Of a DNA stretch of 64,000 nucleotides, positions 38,001 through 50,743 are shown one piece after another (positions within the stretch are counted from its first letter, which is position 1; the number at the start of each line of letters is the position of its first letter). Both the position numbers and the translations under genes were made by a program. The stretch is from contig NC_051140.1 of NCBI RefSeq assembly GCF_014839805.1, positions 7,275,826 to 7,339,825 on the forward strand. Direction: 5' to 3'. The notes under the pieces are model-generated. The model did no database searches. It worked only from the letters and a program-made list of their open reading frames with translations, and was not told where the DNA came from. Source of the DNA: Manduca sexta (lineage: Eukaryota > Arthropoda > Insecta > Lepidoptera > Sphingidae).

Positions 38001-41000
38001 TAACACAAGCAACACCTCGCTCGAGCAAACAACCTTTTAGCCGCTCCTAGACGTTTCACGAAGAAATGGAAAGGGCTAGGCAAAGGCTCAAGCTAGTCGG
38101 CCTAAATTTGGCGCCTAAGTTAGCAATGTGCCTCGAGCCATTATCTGACCAGCCGTTGGTTCTTCCAGGCCATCGGCTTCCGGCTGGCCTACATTCAGTT
38201 CGCCTGCTTTTAGCTAAGCCCCTGATATATGGAGTAAATCTTATAATTTAATTTCCATGAGAGATTTATATAATTTTGAGTAAATTGCCGGTAATGTTGG
38301 GGTTCGTGGTTGTTTACTTTACATTTAAGTGGTTTAACGGATATTGTGGAATGGAATTGACTTTTTACTTATTGTAATTAAATTAAGATTACAACTTCAG
38401 CGATATCAGCCCTTTTATATTGACTTGTAATTTGAATATTAAGTTTGCTTTAGGGTTTATTGTTATTTGCAATAAACTATATGAAGTAAAAATACGTTAT
38501 TTATCTTTTACACTCTTACAATTTGAGAACTACTCTTACAACGAATTATAATTAATATGAAACTCGGCTATAAGGTGATAGACCGTACGTTCAATCTCCG
38601 CACAATAGCATTTGACTTCGTCTAGGTATAGCTGAGATATTCATTCAACCATTCACTACAGAAAGCGTTATCTTCGAACCATCACTCAAAACTCAAAAAT
38701 ACATGGCGCCGTGAATGCGTCAACAGAAGTTTGTTGGGATAACGAGCTGCGCACTAATTACGGCTAAATCTTTTTGTCCATAATCAAGCGCTCGCGACCT
38801 CCCAAACGAGTCGTTTCAGCCTCAACTTTAGTTTTCTGTATTTTTTGGCCTTTTTCCATAATGCAGGTTAAGCCATAAAGATGTTCCGGCTGGATGTGAA
38901 TAGCTTGCGAATGAATGAATCGAAATAGGTGGAGTTTCTATGTCAAATTTAATTTATATTTCTGTAAAATTGACATTAAAAATATGCAAGTTTTATTTTT
39001 ATAAAATATTACATTTTTCCAATTATTTTATGTACCATGAAATTACTTTCATTACTATAAAAACTGTGTATATGTGTGAGTTGGACTTCTTACCGAGAGT
39101 TCCGTAGGTACAAACTTGTATGTAAGGTATCTAAGTATACATATTTACGGTTTTCGCATATGTTTTCTTTATATGTGCTATAAGATATTGATTCTTGTCT
39201 AATTTCATCATTGTAGGTCAACGAGAATTATCTATAAGTTTTGATTTCATTGTGTAATCGCAAACGTGGGTAAATACGGGACATAAACGTCCATATTTTT
39301 TGATCGCGTTAATTTAAAGCTTTGATTTTTGATAGAGACTTAGTATTTTATACAAATTTCAACTGGATAACTCTCCGTGTTCCTGAAAAAAGAATCTTGA
39401 GTGATAGACGGGAAAAATAGTTAGTTTACGAGGGTTCATTTTGAGGTAGGGAACCTTGAAAATATCAAAACAGACGCGAGGTGCGTTGAATGACGTAATA
39501 ACAATAAATCCGACGGTTAAGCACGTACTGTTATTGTCAATGGCCACCCCCTAATGGTGAAAGCGTGATACAACGGCACTTTCTAAGTCATTAGCGAGCG
39601 ATATAAAATCTCTAGACACATTAACATCGACGTTTTAAATAAATTATTGGACTGCTTAAAAGTATTAAATAAACATATAAATAAAGTACTGGTTTATTTG
39701 TAAATTAAAAAACCATAATACAGGAAGATTTTGCTTTTTGTTGATTCTGGCAAATTCTGAAAATATCTATGTCACTTTTTTGTGAGTATAACGAATATTG
39801 GAAAAATATTAATACTGTATGTATAAACGACTTGCTTTAGTTAATGAGAGGGTTTAGGGCTTATTGACCTCGCTGGTCCGGTGACCCAATACTCTATTTA
39901 CCTGATGGTGTTTGAATATATAAATTTTCGATAACTCTTATTACACCCCATATACAGCAAAATAAATTAAATTATTATTTCAAAAGAATACGTGTATGAA
40001 TAGGCGGTGTTATCGCTAAAAAGAGAGTTCTTCCAGACAATCCGCACTTATATTGAGCGTATAAATATAGCGAGCTGTCGAAAGGGGTGTCTTTCAAAAA
40101 TAAGTATAAATAATTAAAGTAAAAAAGATACTATAATATAAACTATATGTACATAGGGAATATAATATATATAATTATGGATACACGAGTAATATTCCAT
40201 TTGGAAATGCGTGCTATGGATTCGAAACCACTCTATCACATCATTTAGTATAAGTTGAAACACGAGCTTCTAGACCTTCCAAATTCTATGGCACTGGTTT
40301 ACTTGGCATACTATCAAAATGCAATTTAGACGCACCGACATGGCACAGACAAAGGTCGATGATTTAATTAAAGTGTCGGATGGTAAACGCACCCGTGTCG
40401 AACAATCAAGTTACAGATTGTCCATTTAGCGAGTGGTCACGATTGCCCGGTGACCATACGGTCCGTGAGTAAACTGTTAAGGCATTCTCTTTATTAATAT
40501 TCATAGGATACGATAGAGAATCAATTGTCCCGATACATTGTATAGGTTTTCAATGGTGTTTACATACTTAACGCTATCAATGGCTTATTCGAGCTCATTA
40601 GTTTTATTGTAGCGTATTTTGACATTGACTCACGATGTTACAAACTCGACTAAATAATTAATTAATAGGTTCATTACATTATAATAATATGAAGACATAT
40701 TATTATAATATAATCTATATTCATACATGAAGCAAAAACGTTGTCCCCCTTTTTACTTACACTGCGCACAAGGAGTACTGAGAGATTTGTCAGTAAAATA
40801 AAATTGATGTATAATATGTGTTACAAATGTATTTAATTGTATCAATTTCATTTGTTTCTCTGTTTAAAATGGTAGCAATAATGAGTATTTGTATTATATT
40901 GTAAATTTCGATCATTGGACGACACGTTATTACAGTGTTATGAATCTTAAAGGACAAAAACAAAATTCATTGTTTTCGTAATTGAAAAAAAAACAAAACC

Positions 41001-41472
41001 AATATTGTAAAAATATTTTTATTTATTTTTGCTAATTGATAGACCTAGGCTAGGATAGGCTCAAACAATAGGTGGTGAGGCCTTTTGAGGCAATGTTCGA
41101 ATGAATCTATGGAATTTTTGTCTATTGTACTTAGACAATGGGAGAAGGATTGCAATGCACCTCACTGCCAATGTTTGAACTGGGGGTTTCCCCGTATGCC
41201 CGTTTGAAATAAGAATACAATTGAAATTGCCTTGTTCTCGAAAATTGGTTTTCGGTATTCGTGGGGAGTTGTAGGGCATATTTGTAAATAAAAATAAACT
41301 AGGGAATTAATTGTAATGTGTAGTTTCTATAATATAATGACTGATTATAATCTGATTAATCAATTCTCTGCGATATTGAACTAACAAGGTAAGAAAAGTG
41401 TTAAATATAAGAGACCAAAGGAATGCGGTGTATAAACAAGATTTACAGTCCTTGCTTAAAAAATCGAAAATA
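35062..41472. other. No gene seen (about 6.4 kb)
   Basis: AT-rich, no recognised element. A less AT-rich patch at 38065-38225 (61-codon open frame, no domain) and one at 40320-40470 are unexplained. Short (gtat)n at 35706-35720. Confidence 0.5.
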
Positions 41473-41634
41473 ATTGTATGTTTGTCTGTTACGCTTTCAC
41501 GGGTGAACCACTGAACCGATTTCTATAAAATTTGGTATGGAGATAGTTAAAAACTTTGAAGACATAGGCTACTTTATGCAGGGAAAAACTTGTTCCAGCC
41601 GGTAGGGTCACGAGCAAAAGCTAAATAAGTACAT
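41473..41634 (+). mobile_element. Helitron-like element (Lep1-type), diverged
   Basis: gtatgtttgtctgttacgct, ttcacgggtgaaccactgaa, ccgatttctataaaatttgg, tatggagatag, ending cacgagcaaaagCTAA. CTAA still fits the Helitron CTRR rule. The left end is not defined. Confidence 0.6.
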
Positions 41635-42139
41635 AAGCAACAGTACAGTCGACAAACCCACCGCGCAGGCTTAGATGTTGTTTATTATCTTCCCTTTCGA
41701 TCAAACTTAACAAATATCGTGAGCTAATAAGCATCTGGCCGTTATGTGAGGGCAGCGCTAATAGATACGACCGGTATTCCAAAGTAATAAGGTTCAGTTT
41801 TAATTAACAATGCTTAAGTATTTGGAATATATGGGTTTACAAATGACCTGTCACTTTTATGGGGCTCTTTTTTAAACATTTTATGTATATTTTTGTTGGT
41901 TCTAATTATTGTTATTTGTTTATTGTAACTCTTAAAGTGACGTCACACTTTCATTGATAGTTATTAAAATTTGATAAATATATTTCATTTCCTTACTTTT
42001 GGATTCCAATTAGGCACGTGACATAAAGTACTATGATTTTCGTTTTATATTTTGTGTCCGTTGTTTACCTTTTGAACTCTTGGTTTGAGTTGAATGAGAA
42101 TATAGGACTAGTGCATTGTTTCTTAGGGGTTTTATAGTA
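41635..42139. other. No gene seen
   Basis: About 500 bp of AT-rich sequence. The part near 41640-41770 is less AT-rich but unrecognised. Confidence 0.45.
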
Positions 42140-42275
42140 TTTAAAAGCGGATGAACAACACCTCAGTCCCCCCCGTGACCATGAAGGCTGCAAAGTCTTC
42201 GAAACGTCGGGAGAAAAATAGAAAAATAAAAAACAAAAAACCGCGATAGAATCCGAAAAATTAGTTTAATTTCTA
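42140..42275 (-). repeat. R2 repeat, reverse copy
   Basis: aacacctcagtc, cgtgaccatgaaggctgcaa, agtcttcgaaacgtcgggag and aaccgcgatagaatccgaaa mirror the landmarks of 17315-17500. Confidence 0.7.
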
Positions 42276-42812
42276 TATTTAAAAGCTCCTTTAATGGTCT
42301 CTATATGGATTACCAATCCACATAAGCGCAGATGATTATTTTTATTTCCCAATAATTGTAAGAAATTTGGAAAAGACGTATATCTGTGTAAATATCAATG
42401 ATAGCTGCAAACAATTTTGAATTTATTTTTATACAATTTGGTACGATCAGCAACAAAAGTCGATGAACAGATACTAATTTACAAAACACCTGAACATTGA
42501 AACGGATCATAAATCAATTACCAAAGAAGAGTACAGATTAAGGTTATCATTTCAATATGGATACCAAAGTAAAGGATTGGCTGAAAAAAATATGAAAAAG
42601 AAACTGACGTTTACGTTGAATCCTTCGAAGAGAATCTCCTGCCAGAATAATTTTGAATTTACACATTTGTTCCTTAAACCGGCCAGTGCTCTATAAAATA
42701 GGATGTTTAAAATGTAACTAACCTATTCCTATTAATGTTATAAGATTACTTATAACGGAATTATGATATTTTGTCCATAATTAAAAAAATATAATTCTGG
42801 TTATTAACTTCA

Positions 42813-43020
42813 ATATATACTATTATATAAACCTGAAGAGTTTGTTTGAATGCGCTAAACTCAGGAACTGCTTAACCGATTTTAAATATATTTTACTAAT
42901 AGGAAGCTACATTACTCTTAAGCGCTATACACTACTTTCAATCCCGGGTAAATATAAAGCAAGACTTTGATTGTCATTGAAAAACTTTTTCACGCAGGCG
43001 GAGTAGCGAGCCAAAGCTAG
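42813..43020 (+). mobile_element. Helitron-like element (Lep1-type), 208 bp
   Basis: tactattatataaacctgaa, gagtttgtttgaatgcgcta, ggaagctacattactcttaa, then gcaggcggagtagcgagcca and final CTAG followed by T43021. The left end is slightly mutated. Confidence 0.75.
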
Positions 43021-43179
43021 TATGTTATAAAATAACAATTTAATTGAAATTCTGGACTGTTGAAAAAAAGCTTGTATATAAAACGAAGAATTTGCTAATT
43101 TCAGCCACATTTGTATTTATTACAGATCATAAATAATTGTCGCTAGTAATGTTTAGCAGTGAATGGTTTGACAGCGTTC

Positions 43180-43312
43180 AGCTACTTTTGTAGTTCAATT
43201 ATGACAAGTTGTTTTGTATTTAAATTAATCAGTAACTTATGGTAAATGATAATGATTAGTAAATATTGGAAACAAATTATGTTCAACGACTTCTGTTGCT
43301 GACTGTACATCA
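43180..43312. repeat. MITE-like element with TGTACAGTCAGC end, reversed
   Basis: Right end gacttctgttgctgactgta, complementary to the ends at 26608 and 30956. The left end (gcgttcagctacttttgtag) carries the same motif in the same orientation rather than inverted. The boundaries are therefore approximate. Confidence 0.4.
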
Positions 43313-43754
43313 ATTTATCTTGGTCTACCAAGTTGTAGTACCTACATTCGTTTTTATGCTAATTTTATGCACACGTTTTTTACGCGGACACGTGAACAGA
43401 AGCCAATATGAAGCTTTCTCCTAATTAAATGCAAACAATTAAAATAGGATTTACAATGCAATGCGTTCCGATAAATTAACACATTTACTGATTTAATAAT
43501 AACTGTAAATATTGTCGGGTTGGAGAATTTAATTACTTTGTGTGTCATCGTAATGACTCCATGTGGTTGGTTTATAGTGCTGATTTCATTATTTTGCTGT
43601 ACTTATATTAAAAAATATTTTAATGTAAAATATTTAATTAATTTATTACTCTTAACAGCATAGGTCGCGGCAGCTTTGTTGGGAGTAGAACGGACAGCCA
43701 ATAGATCACTTGCATTATCATTATCAAAATTAAGGAATCTTGCATACCTCAGAA

Positions 43755-43905
43755 GTACTCTTTAATAATTTCGAGGATATGTGAAGTCTGCCAAACTTCA
43801 CTTGGTCAGCGTGGGGGATTAAGGCCTCGCGATAATAGACGCGGCCCAGCAGTGCGGTAGTATGTAATACAAGGCTGATTTTATTCTATTATTATTATTA
43901 GCATA
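43755..43905 (+). repeat. R1 interspersed repeat copy 2
   Basis: ttcgaggatatgtgaagtct, cttggtcagcgtgggggatt, aaggcctcgcgataatagac, then cagcagtgcggtagtatgta. Diverged and truncated. Confidence 0.65.
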
Positions 43906-44637
43906 GGACTAAAAGTCACACTGTGGCAACTCGAATTTGTAAAAGAAAAGTAGCCTATACGATATTCATCCCAATCCGCTGAATGGTTTTTATAGTTTTT
44001 GTGTAAACTTCTAAGAAACGTCTTACCGTTTTAAACATCAAAAATTTTCGCTTTTACAGATAGCAAAGATAAAAATCTTGTACTGAAATGTTTTATAATA
44101 TAATGGTAAATATAAGCGATAGAAACTCTTGTGTCACACGTCCTCCGAAATACCAGACCACAGCCATAAATTCAGTAAGATATAAATTGAATCAAAACGT
44201 GTGAAATTGCGAGCCGGTTGTAAGTCGCGGGCGTCCGTCGCAAGACCGGATCGAGAGATGTATTTTTATTAAATAACTTGGCTTCCGCAGATGTCTCCGG
44301 TTTTGTAACTTTTTAAAATCAATTCAAAGTCAATTACGTTAACTTCATGGAAATGGGACAACTCTATGGAGAATGTTTATTGTTTTTGATGAGTTTTGGA
44401 AAGAAAATATACGAGTCAGATACCTTAAAATATTGCGTAGCATTCATTGTGATATAAAATTGGCAGCAATTATTTTGGTAGCTGGAAAGAGACTTGGGGT
44501 AAATGCTTCAATATATTTTGTGTCAAACCTTGGAAGACAGTTCTTTGATATTAGCAGCGTTTCCAAGGTAGAGAAAAATAGGATTGTTAGAACATTCTAC
44601 AGGAGTATATATTACAATTGTTAGAAATTATTTTAGG

Positions 44638-44960
44638 AGTAAAAAAGTTTATTTTTTATTGCTTTGAATGTCGAGACGAGCATGCCTTCGCCTGATGATA
44701 AGTAATGCGACCGGCCATAAACAGTAGAAACACCATTCAACACTTTGAATTACAAAAGTATTGTTTGGTATTCCATTGCGCTCGCCATCCTAAGACATGC
44801 GATGTTAAGTCTTATTATGTCCAGTAGTTACACTGGCTACAATATTCTTCAAATCGGAACTCAACAGTGATGAAACACTGCTGTTTGGCGGCAGAAATAA
44901 ACATTGCGGTGGTACCTACCCAGGCAGACCCTCACATATGAGAGACCTACCACCAGTTAT
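44638..44960 (-). mobile_element. LINE 3' end, family 2, reverse copy
   Basis: Mirror of 24518-24835: tttattttttattgctttga (tail side), cttcgcctgatgataagtaa, gtattgtttggtattccatt, gcgctcgccatcctaagaca, tgtttggcggcagaaataaa, catatgagagacctaccacc. Near full agreement over about 320 bp. Confidence 0.75.
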
Positions 44961-46426
44961 GTTCATTTTGCATTACAATTTACAGTAAATTGCAACAAAG
45001 ACCTTAACAATAGGTCAATTAATAGAAGTTAACAAATTAAACGTACAGCATCCGTACCTTTAAAACCACGTATCTCGTAATTAGAGAGATAGACGTGGGG
45101 AAGTTGGCACAATAATTTAAAGTAAGCGAGTGCATCTATCAATTAGTGGGGGGTGGTTAGAGCAATTAAAACGAGTTGTCGGGTTCCGTCGTGGAGAGGT
45201 ACTATGCCGCTTGATTGGAACGTGTTTTTATTGTATTAAAGGTGTTTCGATATATTTGCTAATGCGTATGACACGTATCTATTACCTATTTAGATTAATA
45301 CAAGTTAAGTACTTTAAATTAATTAGACAAAAGGAAATTGTATATAACTTATTAAATCCATTTATAGTGGCTTGTGATTGGCGTATTGGCGCACCTAAAT
45401 AAAATAAAATTATCTTCAATATCTGCTCCTAGCATCGCCAGTAAGATAATCAATTTCGAGTAATAAAATAATGTGGTATACATACATTATTTTTAGTAAA
45501 TGATTAAATATGGTTCCAGAAAGCAGAACACAAACAGATAAAAATCGAATCAACTAATGTTCAGTTATAGATATATTACACTTACTATGAAATGTAGTTT
45601 ATGGTTTGGTTTTTGGCAATGTCCCTCAGCTTTGACCAAGGACTAAACCATTTACATATTTGTAAATAACAAAATACTAGCAGTGTTTTAGCGGCCCTCA
45701 AATTCTCAACAATAGGAAGGAGCATTCATTGTGTCGACGTGTAGTTTGACAGACGATAATGTGGAAACGAACGGCTGATGCTCTCGTCGCGCCCGCCGCG
45801 CCGCGCCGCCGCGGCGGCTCTACTCTGACGAAACTACAATATTCTTATAGTAAAGCACGATGTAAATTGTACACTAATCATTAGGCTTGTAAAAAGACCT
45901 ATTAGTAGTAAGGGTGAAATCAAATTATTTCGATAGTATTTCGCGAAACTTCATGAGGTTTAATATATAAATACATATTGTATTCCACAATTATTTTTAT
46001 ATACAAAAGATGATACATTTTAAAAGACACGTGATGTAATTGTGGACCTTCTCGGGTTTGGCAAAATTTTAAGAGGGAAAAACTAATATACTATAATTAT
46101 AGCATGTAAGTACATAATTTTATTTTTATTAACTCACAACTAATAGTTTTATAATATATATTTCTACGGTACTTTCATCACTAAATACTATATATACATG
46201 TTTACAATTATTATATGATAAACAAAATGTTAAACTGTCCTATAGTATACAACAATACTTGCTGGCTACACCTCTGTAATGAAGATCATACAGCAGGCTC
46301 GGAAAGGAAGAAACCAAGTCATGTTACTACATTTTTTATGTGGGCACGTCGTGAAGTGAATTAGAACAAAGAAATTTCTTTATCATGGCCTATTTGATGG
46401 ACAATGAATTTTCTTATTGACGCAAA
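44961..46426. other. No gene seen (about 1.5 kb)
   Basis: AT-rich except for the extreme GC patch at 45778-45832. The 90-codon frame 45130-45402 has no domain. Confidence 0.5.
45720..45835. promoter_or_regulatory. GC-rich patch, possible promoter or 5' UTR
   Basis: At about 45788-45820 the sequence is almost pure C/G (gcgcccgccgcgccgcgccg, then ccgcggcggc), with a self-complementary CCGCCGCGGCGG core, in a strongly AT-rich region. No open frame continues from it with a good donor. It may be a promoter or untranslated first exon. Confidence 0.25.
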
Positions 46427-47030
46427 TTGACTGCCTTGGTGGTGTAGTTTTACTGCATGAGCGGTACGTCAGCATAATGAAGTCCTGGGGTTGAGTTACG
46501 GGTCGATATTTGGGTGTTTTTGCTTATTATGAGCCCGGAGACTTGAATTTGTGCCCGATATGGCGATAAAATTAAAAATTAAAATGAAAATACTTTATTT
46601 ATCACGTAGGCGAACAAAGGTGGACTTATGATACGTCAATACAATTTATAGGAATAATAATTATTGTTTCTAAATAACAATTAAAATTACTTATATAACT
46701 ATGGACTACTTATATAAGCGATAAAACTTCTAAGGAATAAAAAGGTATAAATCAAAATAGTCAGCTTGGGCTGGCAAGTGGGGGAAATAAAGGGATAACG
46801 CGTCGCAATCCTCGCCGGCGAGGACACAAGCGCTAGCCTAGCTCAGCTACCAGCTTTTCACTAGCTACCTAAGCGATGACTACCCGAAGAAGAAAGGCAG
46901 AAAGAAACTCCGGGCTATAGGCACACCCCCAATCACATTATGGGACGGAACACACTTGGCGAAAAATGTGTGCCCTGGTTGCGCCTCTGCATACCCCTTC
47001 GGGGATAAATGCGTGATGTGTGTTTGTTGT
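46427..47030 (+). mobile_element. tRNA-related SINE copy 2, split by an insertion
   Basis: The left half (46427-46568) runs from gactgccttggtggtgtagt (A-box region) through agcccggagacttgaatttg to tgcccgatatggcgata. The right half (46913-47030) runs from gcacacccccaatcacatta through tgggacggaacacacttggc to ctgcataccccttcggggat. In intact copies gcgata is followed directly by the right half, so 46569-46912 is a later insertion. Confidence 0.8.
46569..46912 (-). mobile_element. Non-LTR 3' end, family 3, nested in the SINE
   Basis: Reverse copy of the 32226-32430 family: it begins with its A/T-rich tail (aaattaaaaattaaaatg), then atttatcacgtaggcgaaca, and near 46760 agtcagcttgggctggc. The G+C-richer part to 46912 would be more of the LINE. 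GCGATA before and GCTATA after the insert could be a decayed target duplication. Confidence 0.7.
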
Positions 47031-47462
47031 TGTTCGTACAAATTGACAACAAAAATCTATGTCAGTTCAAATAAACTCGCAAAGGGCAACTTTCAAAATG
47101 AATACTTATATTTTTCTGTTTAACTTTTACTAATCTTTTGAACCCATTTATGAACCGAGGCCCGTTTCGGAGTTGCCAGAGTCGTTTACCCTTTTTTCTA
47201 CCATTTTTCGTTATAATCGTGGTTCCGCAGCACTTTGCTAATTTAAAAAAAAAAACAAAGTATCTACACCGTGTTGGCCTAGGTATCCTTTTTCTGTTAT
47301 ATTGTAGCATTAAGCAACGTTATGTGCCAAAACATTATTTTTATGAAAACCCACTATAGTAATTAGCACAAACTTTACTTTTGCAAATGCGATTAAACTG
47401 TGATTTTAGTTTTCGTGTTTCGAAGTCGGTCCGTGTTGGCTGTATGTGCTATTGAGATTTTA

Positions 47463-48232
47463 TCTATACTTCTATACTATTATATAAAGCTGAAGAGTTT
47501 GTTTGTTTGTTTGTTTGAACGCGCTAATCTCAGGAACTACCGGTCCAAACTGAAAAATTCTTTTTGCGTTGGATAGCCTTTTGTTCGTGGAGTGCTATAG
47601 GCTATATATCATCACGCTATAACCAATAGGAGCGGAGCAGTAATGGCTAATCTCAGGAACTACCGGTCCAAACTGAAAAAATCTTTTTGCGTTGGATAGC
47701 CCTTTGTTCGTGGAGTGCTATAGGCTATATATCATCACGCTATACCCAATGGGAGCGGAGCAGTAATGGCTAATCTCAGGAACTACCGATTCGAACAGAA
47801 AAAATCTTTTTGTGTTGAATAGCCCTTTGTTTGTGGAGTGCTCTAAGTTATATATCATCACGCTATGACCAATAGGAACGGAGCAGTAATGAAATATGTT
47901 GCAAAACGGGAACAATTTATTAGTTTTGAGAGCTTCCGTTGCGTGCGCTGCGTAAACGGTTAAAGTTATGCAACAATGATGTATGACGGGATTGTTCCAC
48001 TTAAAAAGTTCTAAAAATATATTATGAAACAAAGCCCCCCGCTGCATCTGTCTGCCTGAGCGTGTTAAACTCAAAAACTACCCAACGTATTAAGATGAAA
48101 TTTGGTATGGAGACAGTGTTAGACCCTGGGAAGAACATAGGCTCCCGGGAAAATATATAGCGTGACTTTTATAACGGAAAACTTTAGCCCGAAAAACTTT
48201 ATAACGCGGGCGGAGCCGCGAGCAAAAGCTAG
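47463..48232 (+). mobile_element. Helitron-like element with internal triplication, 770 bp
   Basis: Starts A|TCTATACTTCTATACTAT and ends gggcggagccgcgagcaaaa then gCTAG|T48233. The right third (agatgaaatttggtatggag, ccctgggaagaacatagg) is the standard Lep1-type end. The left third contains a 123-bp unit repeated three times. A minus-strand 118-codon frame over the repeats is not a gene. Confidence 0.8.
47523..47891 (+). repeat. Tandem repeat, 3 x 123 bp, inside the Helitron-like element
   Basis: Units 47523-47645, 47646-47768 and 47769-47891, each starting gctaatctcaggaactaccg (unit 1 and 2 nearly identical, unit 3 more diverged) and ending aggagcggagcagtaatg. The gradient suggests unit 3 is older and units 1-2 were duplicated later. 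Confidence 0.92.
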
Positions 48233-50039
48233 TGTTGAATAAAAAAGGAATCCAATTGCCATGTTTTCTTAAAGCAGGGATTTAATCGCACCTTATTACG
48301 CTCAGTTTAAGGTTTTCTTTCGATATTTTTTTTTATAGTATTCCAAATTTAAAATAAAGCATATGCACCCACTTTTCTCCAAGATTCCGTACCATGTAAC
48401 TTGACATGAGCCTATGGTAATAACAAAAAATGTACTATTTTATAATTTACCCTAATAATATAAAAACAAATGACATTATCACGGGCCCATTATAATAAGA
48501 TCCGTCATAATAACTGTGATGCTTGTTTCTCGCAGTCCCCCTTCGTTCGGTCAGGATATTCGCGCAGTAACATTATAAATGAGGAAATTAATTCTATAAT
48601 TTAGTCGATCCATCTGTTACTGCCGCCCCAAGAGTGTTCGTTCTAACTTCACAGTTCTAAGTTAACCCGCCATTGTGAGTTGTCCAAATTCAGGGGATCT
48701 AGCGAGTGATTGTTTTTGTATTATTATGTTTATGGGAAAATTTATATCAGAGATCTTATTTGCACTTTTAAATTTGTTTTTTAATTACTCAGCAAGTTGA
48801 GATCTTGAAAGTTTAAAAATGACTATTTTTTTCTATTGGGTGTTGGAAAGGTGGGTTTATGAATATTATTGATTATTAAAATATCTATTCATTCTAATTG
48901 AAAGGCAGTAATTCGATGTAATATGAAAATTAAACAAAAATTTCGACATAAATATTTTTTTTTAGACCTAACAAAGGATCGTCGAAAACCCATCCCTGAG
49001 GGGGTTGTTTGACGAAAGGGTAAACGTCGGGCATCCGACTAGTAAACAATACGCATGTTACGCCACATATTCAGCATTATAATTATAAAGTTTACCATTC
49101 AATTCAAGTGTATTGTGTACGCCGCGCGTCGGGCCCAAGCTTTTTGATTAACTCACCTCCGATACAATACTTGGATGTCTGACTTTTCACATTAAATGTT
49201 CATTAAATAAGTTTTTGTACAACTGTTGTAAAGTTCCAATTGAGTTTCCCGCCTTTCTGTGTTCTACTGAACTTGCCGAATTCAAGTACATGTCAAGTGG
49301 CAAATTAAGTTCTTCGAAGGTGCGAATTAAATGGAATTGTCACTAACAATAAATATGCCTTCATTATGAAGTTTGTTTCAGGATGTCAGTTGTTATGATA
49401 ATTTTATTCGGAGTTTTATTAATATAATACTATATAAGGTTGATTTAAGATTATCCATCAAACTTTTTTTTACTGAATAAACATTAGCCACACAATACAT
49501 AACATTGAATTATAAAGTACTGCGTGACACTCCAAACTGTACTCTGTCGACTGCGAACACTATGACATTAATACTTTCTATAGTTGACTACAGACACTTA
49601 AAGTTTATATTTATTTAATTAAGACGCCAAATAGATTAGAATCAAAATTTTTAGAATTTTATAAAATATTCAACCTTTAAAATAGATAGTATTCCAAAAT
49701 ATGCGCCGTATACGGGTTAATTGGTTATAGAGCGGACTAAAATAAATTAAAATTAAAATTATTAATAAAACTAATAGGAAGGCAGAGAAGAGCGGAATGA
49801 CAGTTACTGTTCGCAAAAATTAAATAGTGTCAGTAAATATCGAGGGTGGGTAAGGTGAGGCTGGCCAAAAAATTGGGGAAAGCTGATCTGAATGAGCATC
49901 TTTTATTAGCGCTGAAATAAAATTATTTTTTGGATTTTATCTCGGTTTTAGAAGTGAGCTCATTCTGCGAAGATCGGTCCGTCAACTAAAAATTAAAAAG
50001 AGTATAATTATAATTTGTATTTGTAGATAGATATTGTAA
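48233..50039. other. No gene seen (about 1.8 kb)
   Basis: AT-rich. Near 49154 on the minus strand a good donor (GGAG/GTGAGT) follows a stretch without long open frame. It could be the end of an untranslated exon. Confidence 0.45.
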
Positions 50040-50110
50040 CTTTGACTTTGCGGATGACCAACACCCCAATCCGTCTTGTAACCACGAACGCGGCAAAGAC
50101 TTTAGAACGA
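50040..50110 (-). repeat. R2 repeat fragment, reverse
   Basis: ggatgaccaacaccccaatc, gtaaccacgaacgcggcaaa, gactttagaacgacgggaat match the R2 right part. Confidence 0.6.
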
Positions 50111-50722
50111 CGGGAATGTGAATGTTTAAAATTCGCTTAAACATAATGATATTAAAGTATTGTGTTGTACCGATAATACGTTGGCAGCCATTTGAAGTAG
50201 CAGTTCGATTTCTACTGGAATAAATGTGATCGAAGCCAAGTCTCGACCTAAGATGTTAAAAAAAAATAATCTTCGAATCTGATTTCTCCTAGCGCAAATT
50301 TGTTTTGGATAAATGATGCAAATAAACCCAATATAAAGTATCAGAGTTAAAATTCCTTTAGATCTATTGGGACACAACGATTAAGTTAGAATTTTATTTC
50401 TTCTAACAGATTACCTCAGTGTCTAGACAGGGTAGGTGACAATTGAATTATATATAAAATTGTAAGTTATTTTTTCTCAATATTGATACTGCCGATATAA
50501 ATACTAGTAGTTCATAGATGTCTCCGCAATTATTTGAGAGATATATATTCAAGAAAGCAATTAATAATCTTACAGCATGATTATAAATTATTTTCAAGTC
50601 AATGTATTTTATAATTTTCTTTTAATGTTATATTTATTTATTTTTTGTATTGATTTTATTTATTATTTATTTTATTTAAATTTGATCTTAAACTATGACG
50701 CCGTTCAGAAAAGCCCAACGCC

Positions 50723-50743
50723 GGTTAGGTTAGGTTAGGTTAG
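50723..50743 (+). repeat. Interstitial TTAGG telomere-type repeat
   Basis: Nearly four units of TTAGG, the canonical insect telomere repeat. Nearby at 50700-50710 and 50811-50820 are short inverted GCCGTTCAGA-like sequences that could be ends of a small element. Confidence 0.7.

Noticed and set aside
38066..38251. 61-codon plus-strand frame in a G+C-richer patch
   Set aside because: No domain and no splice support. The patch itself remains unexplained.
47718..48074. 118-codon minus-strand open frame with an internal repeat
   Set aside because: It is the antisense of the 123-bp tandem repeats in a Helitron-like element.
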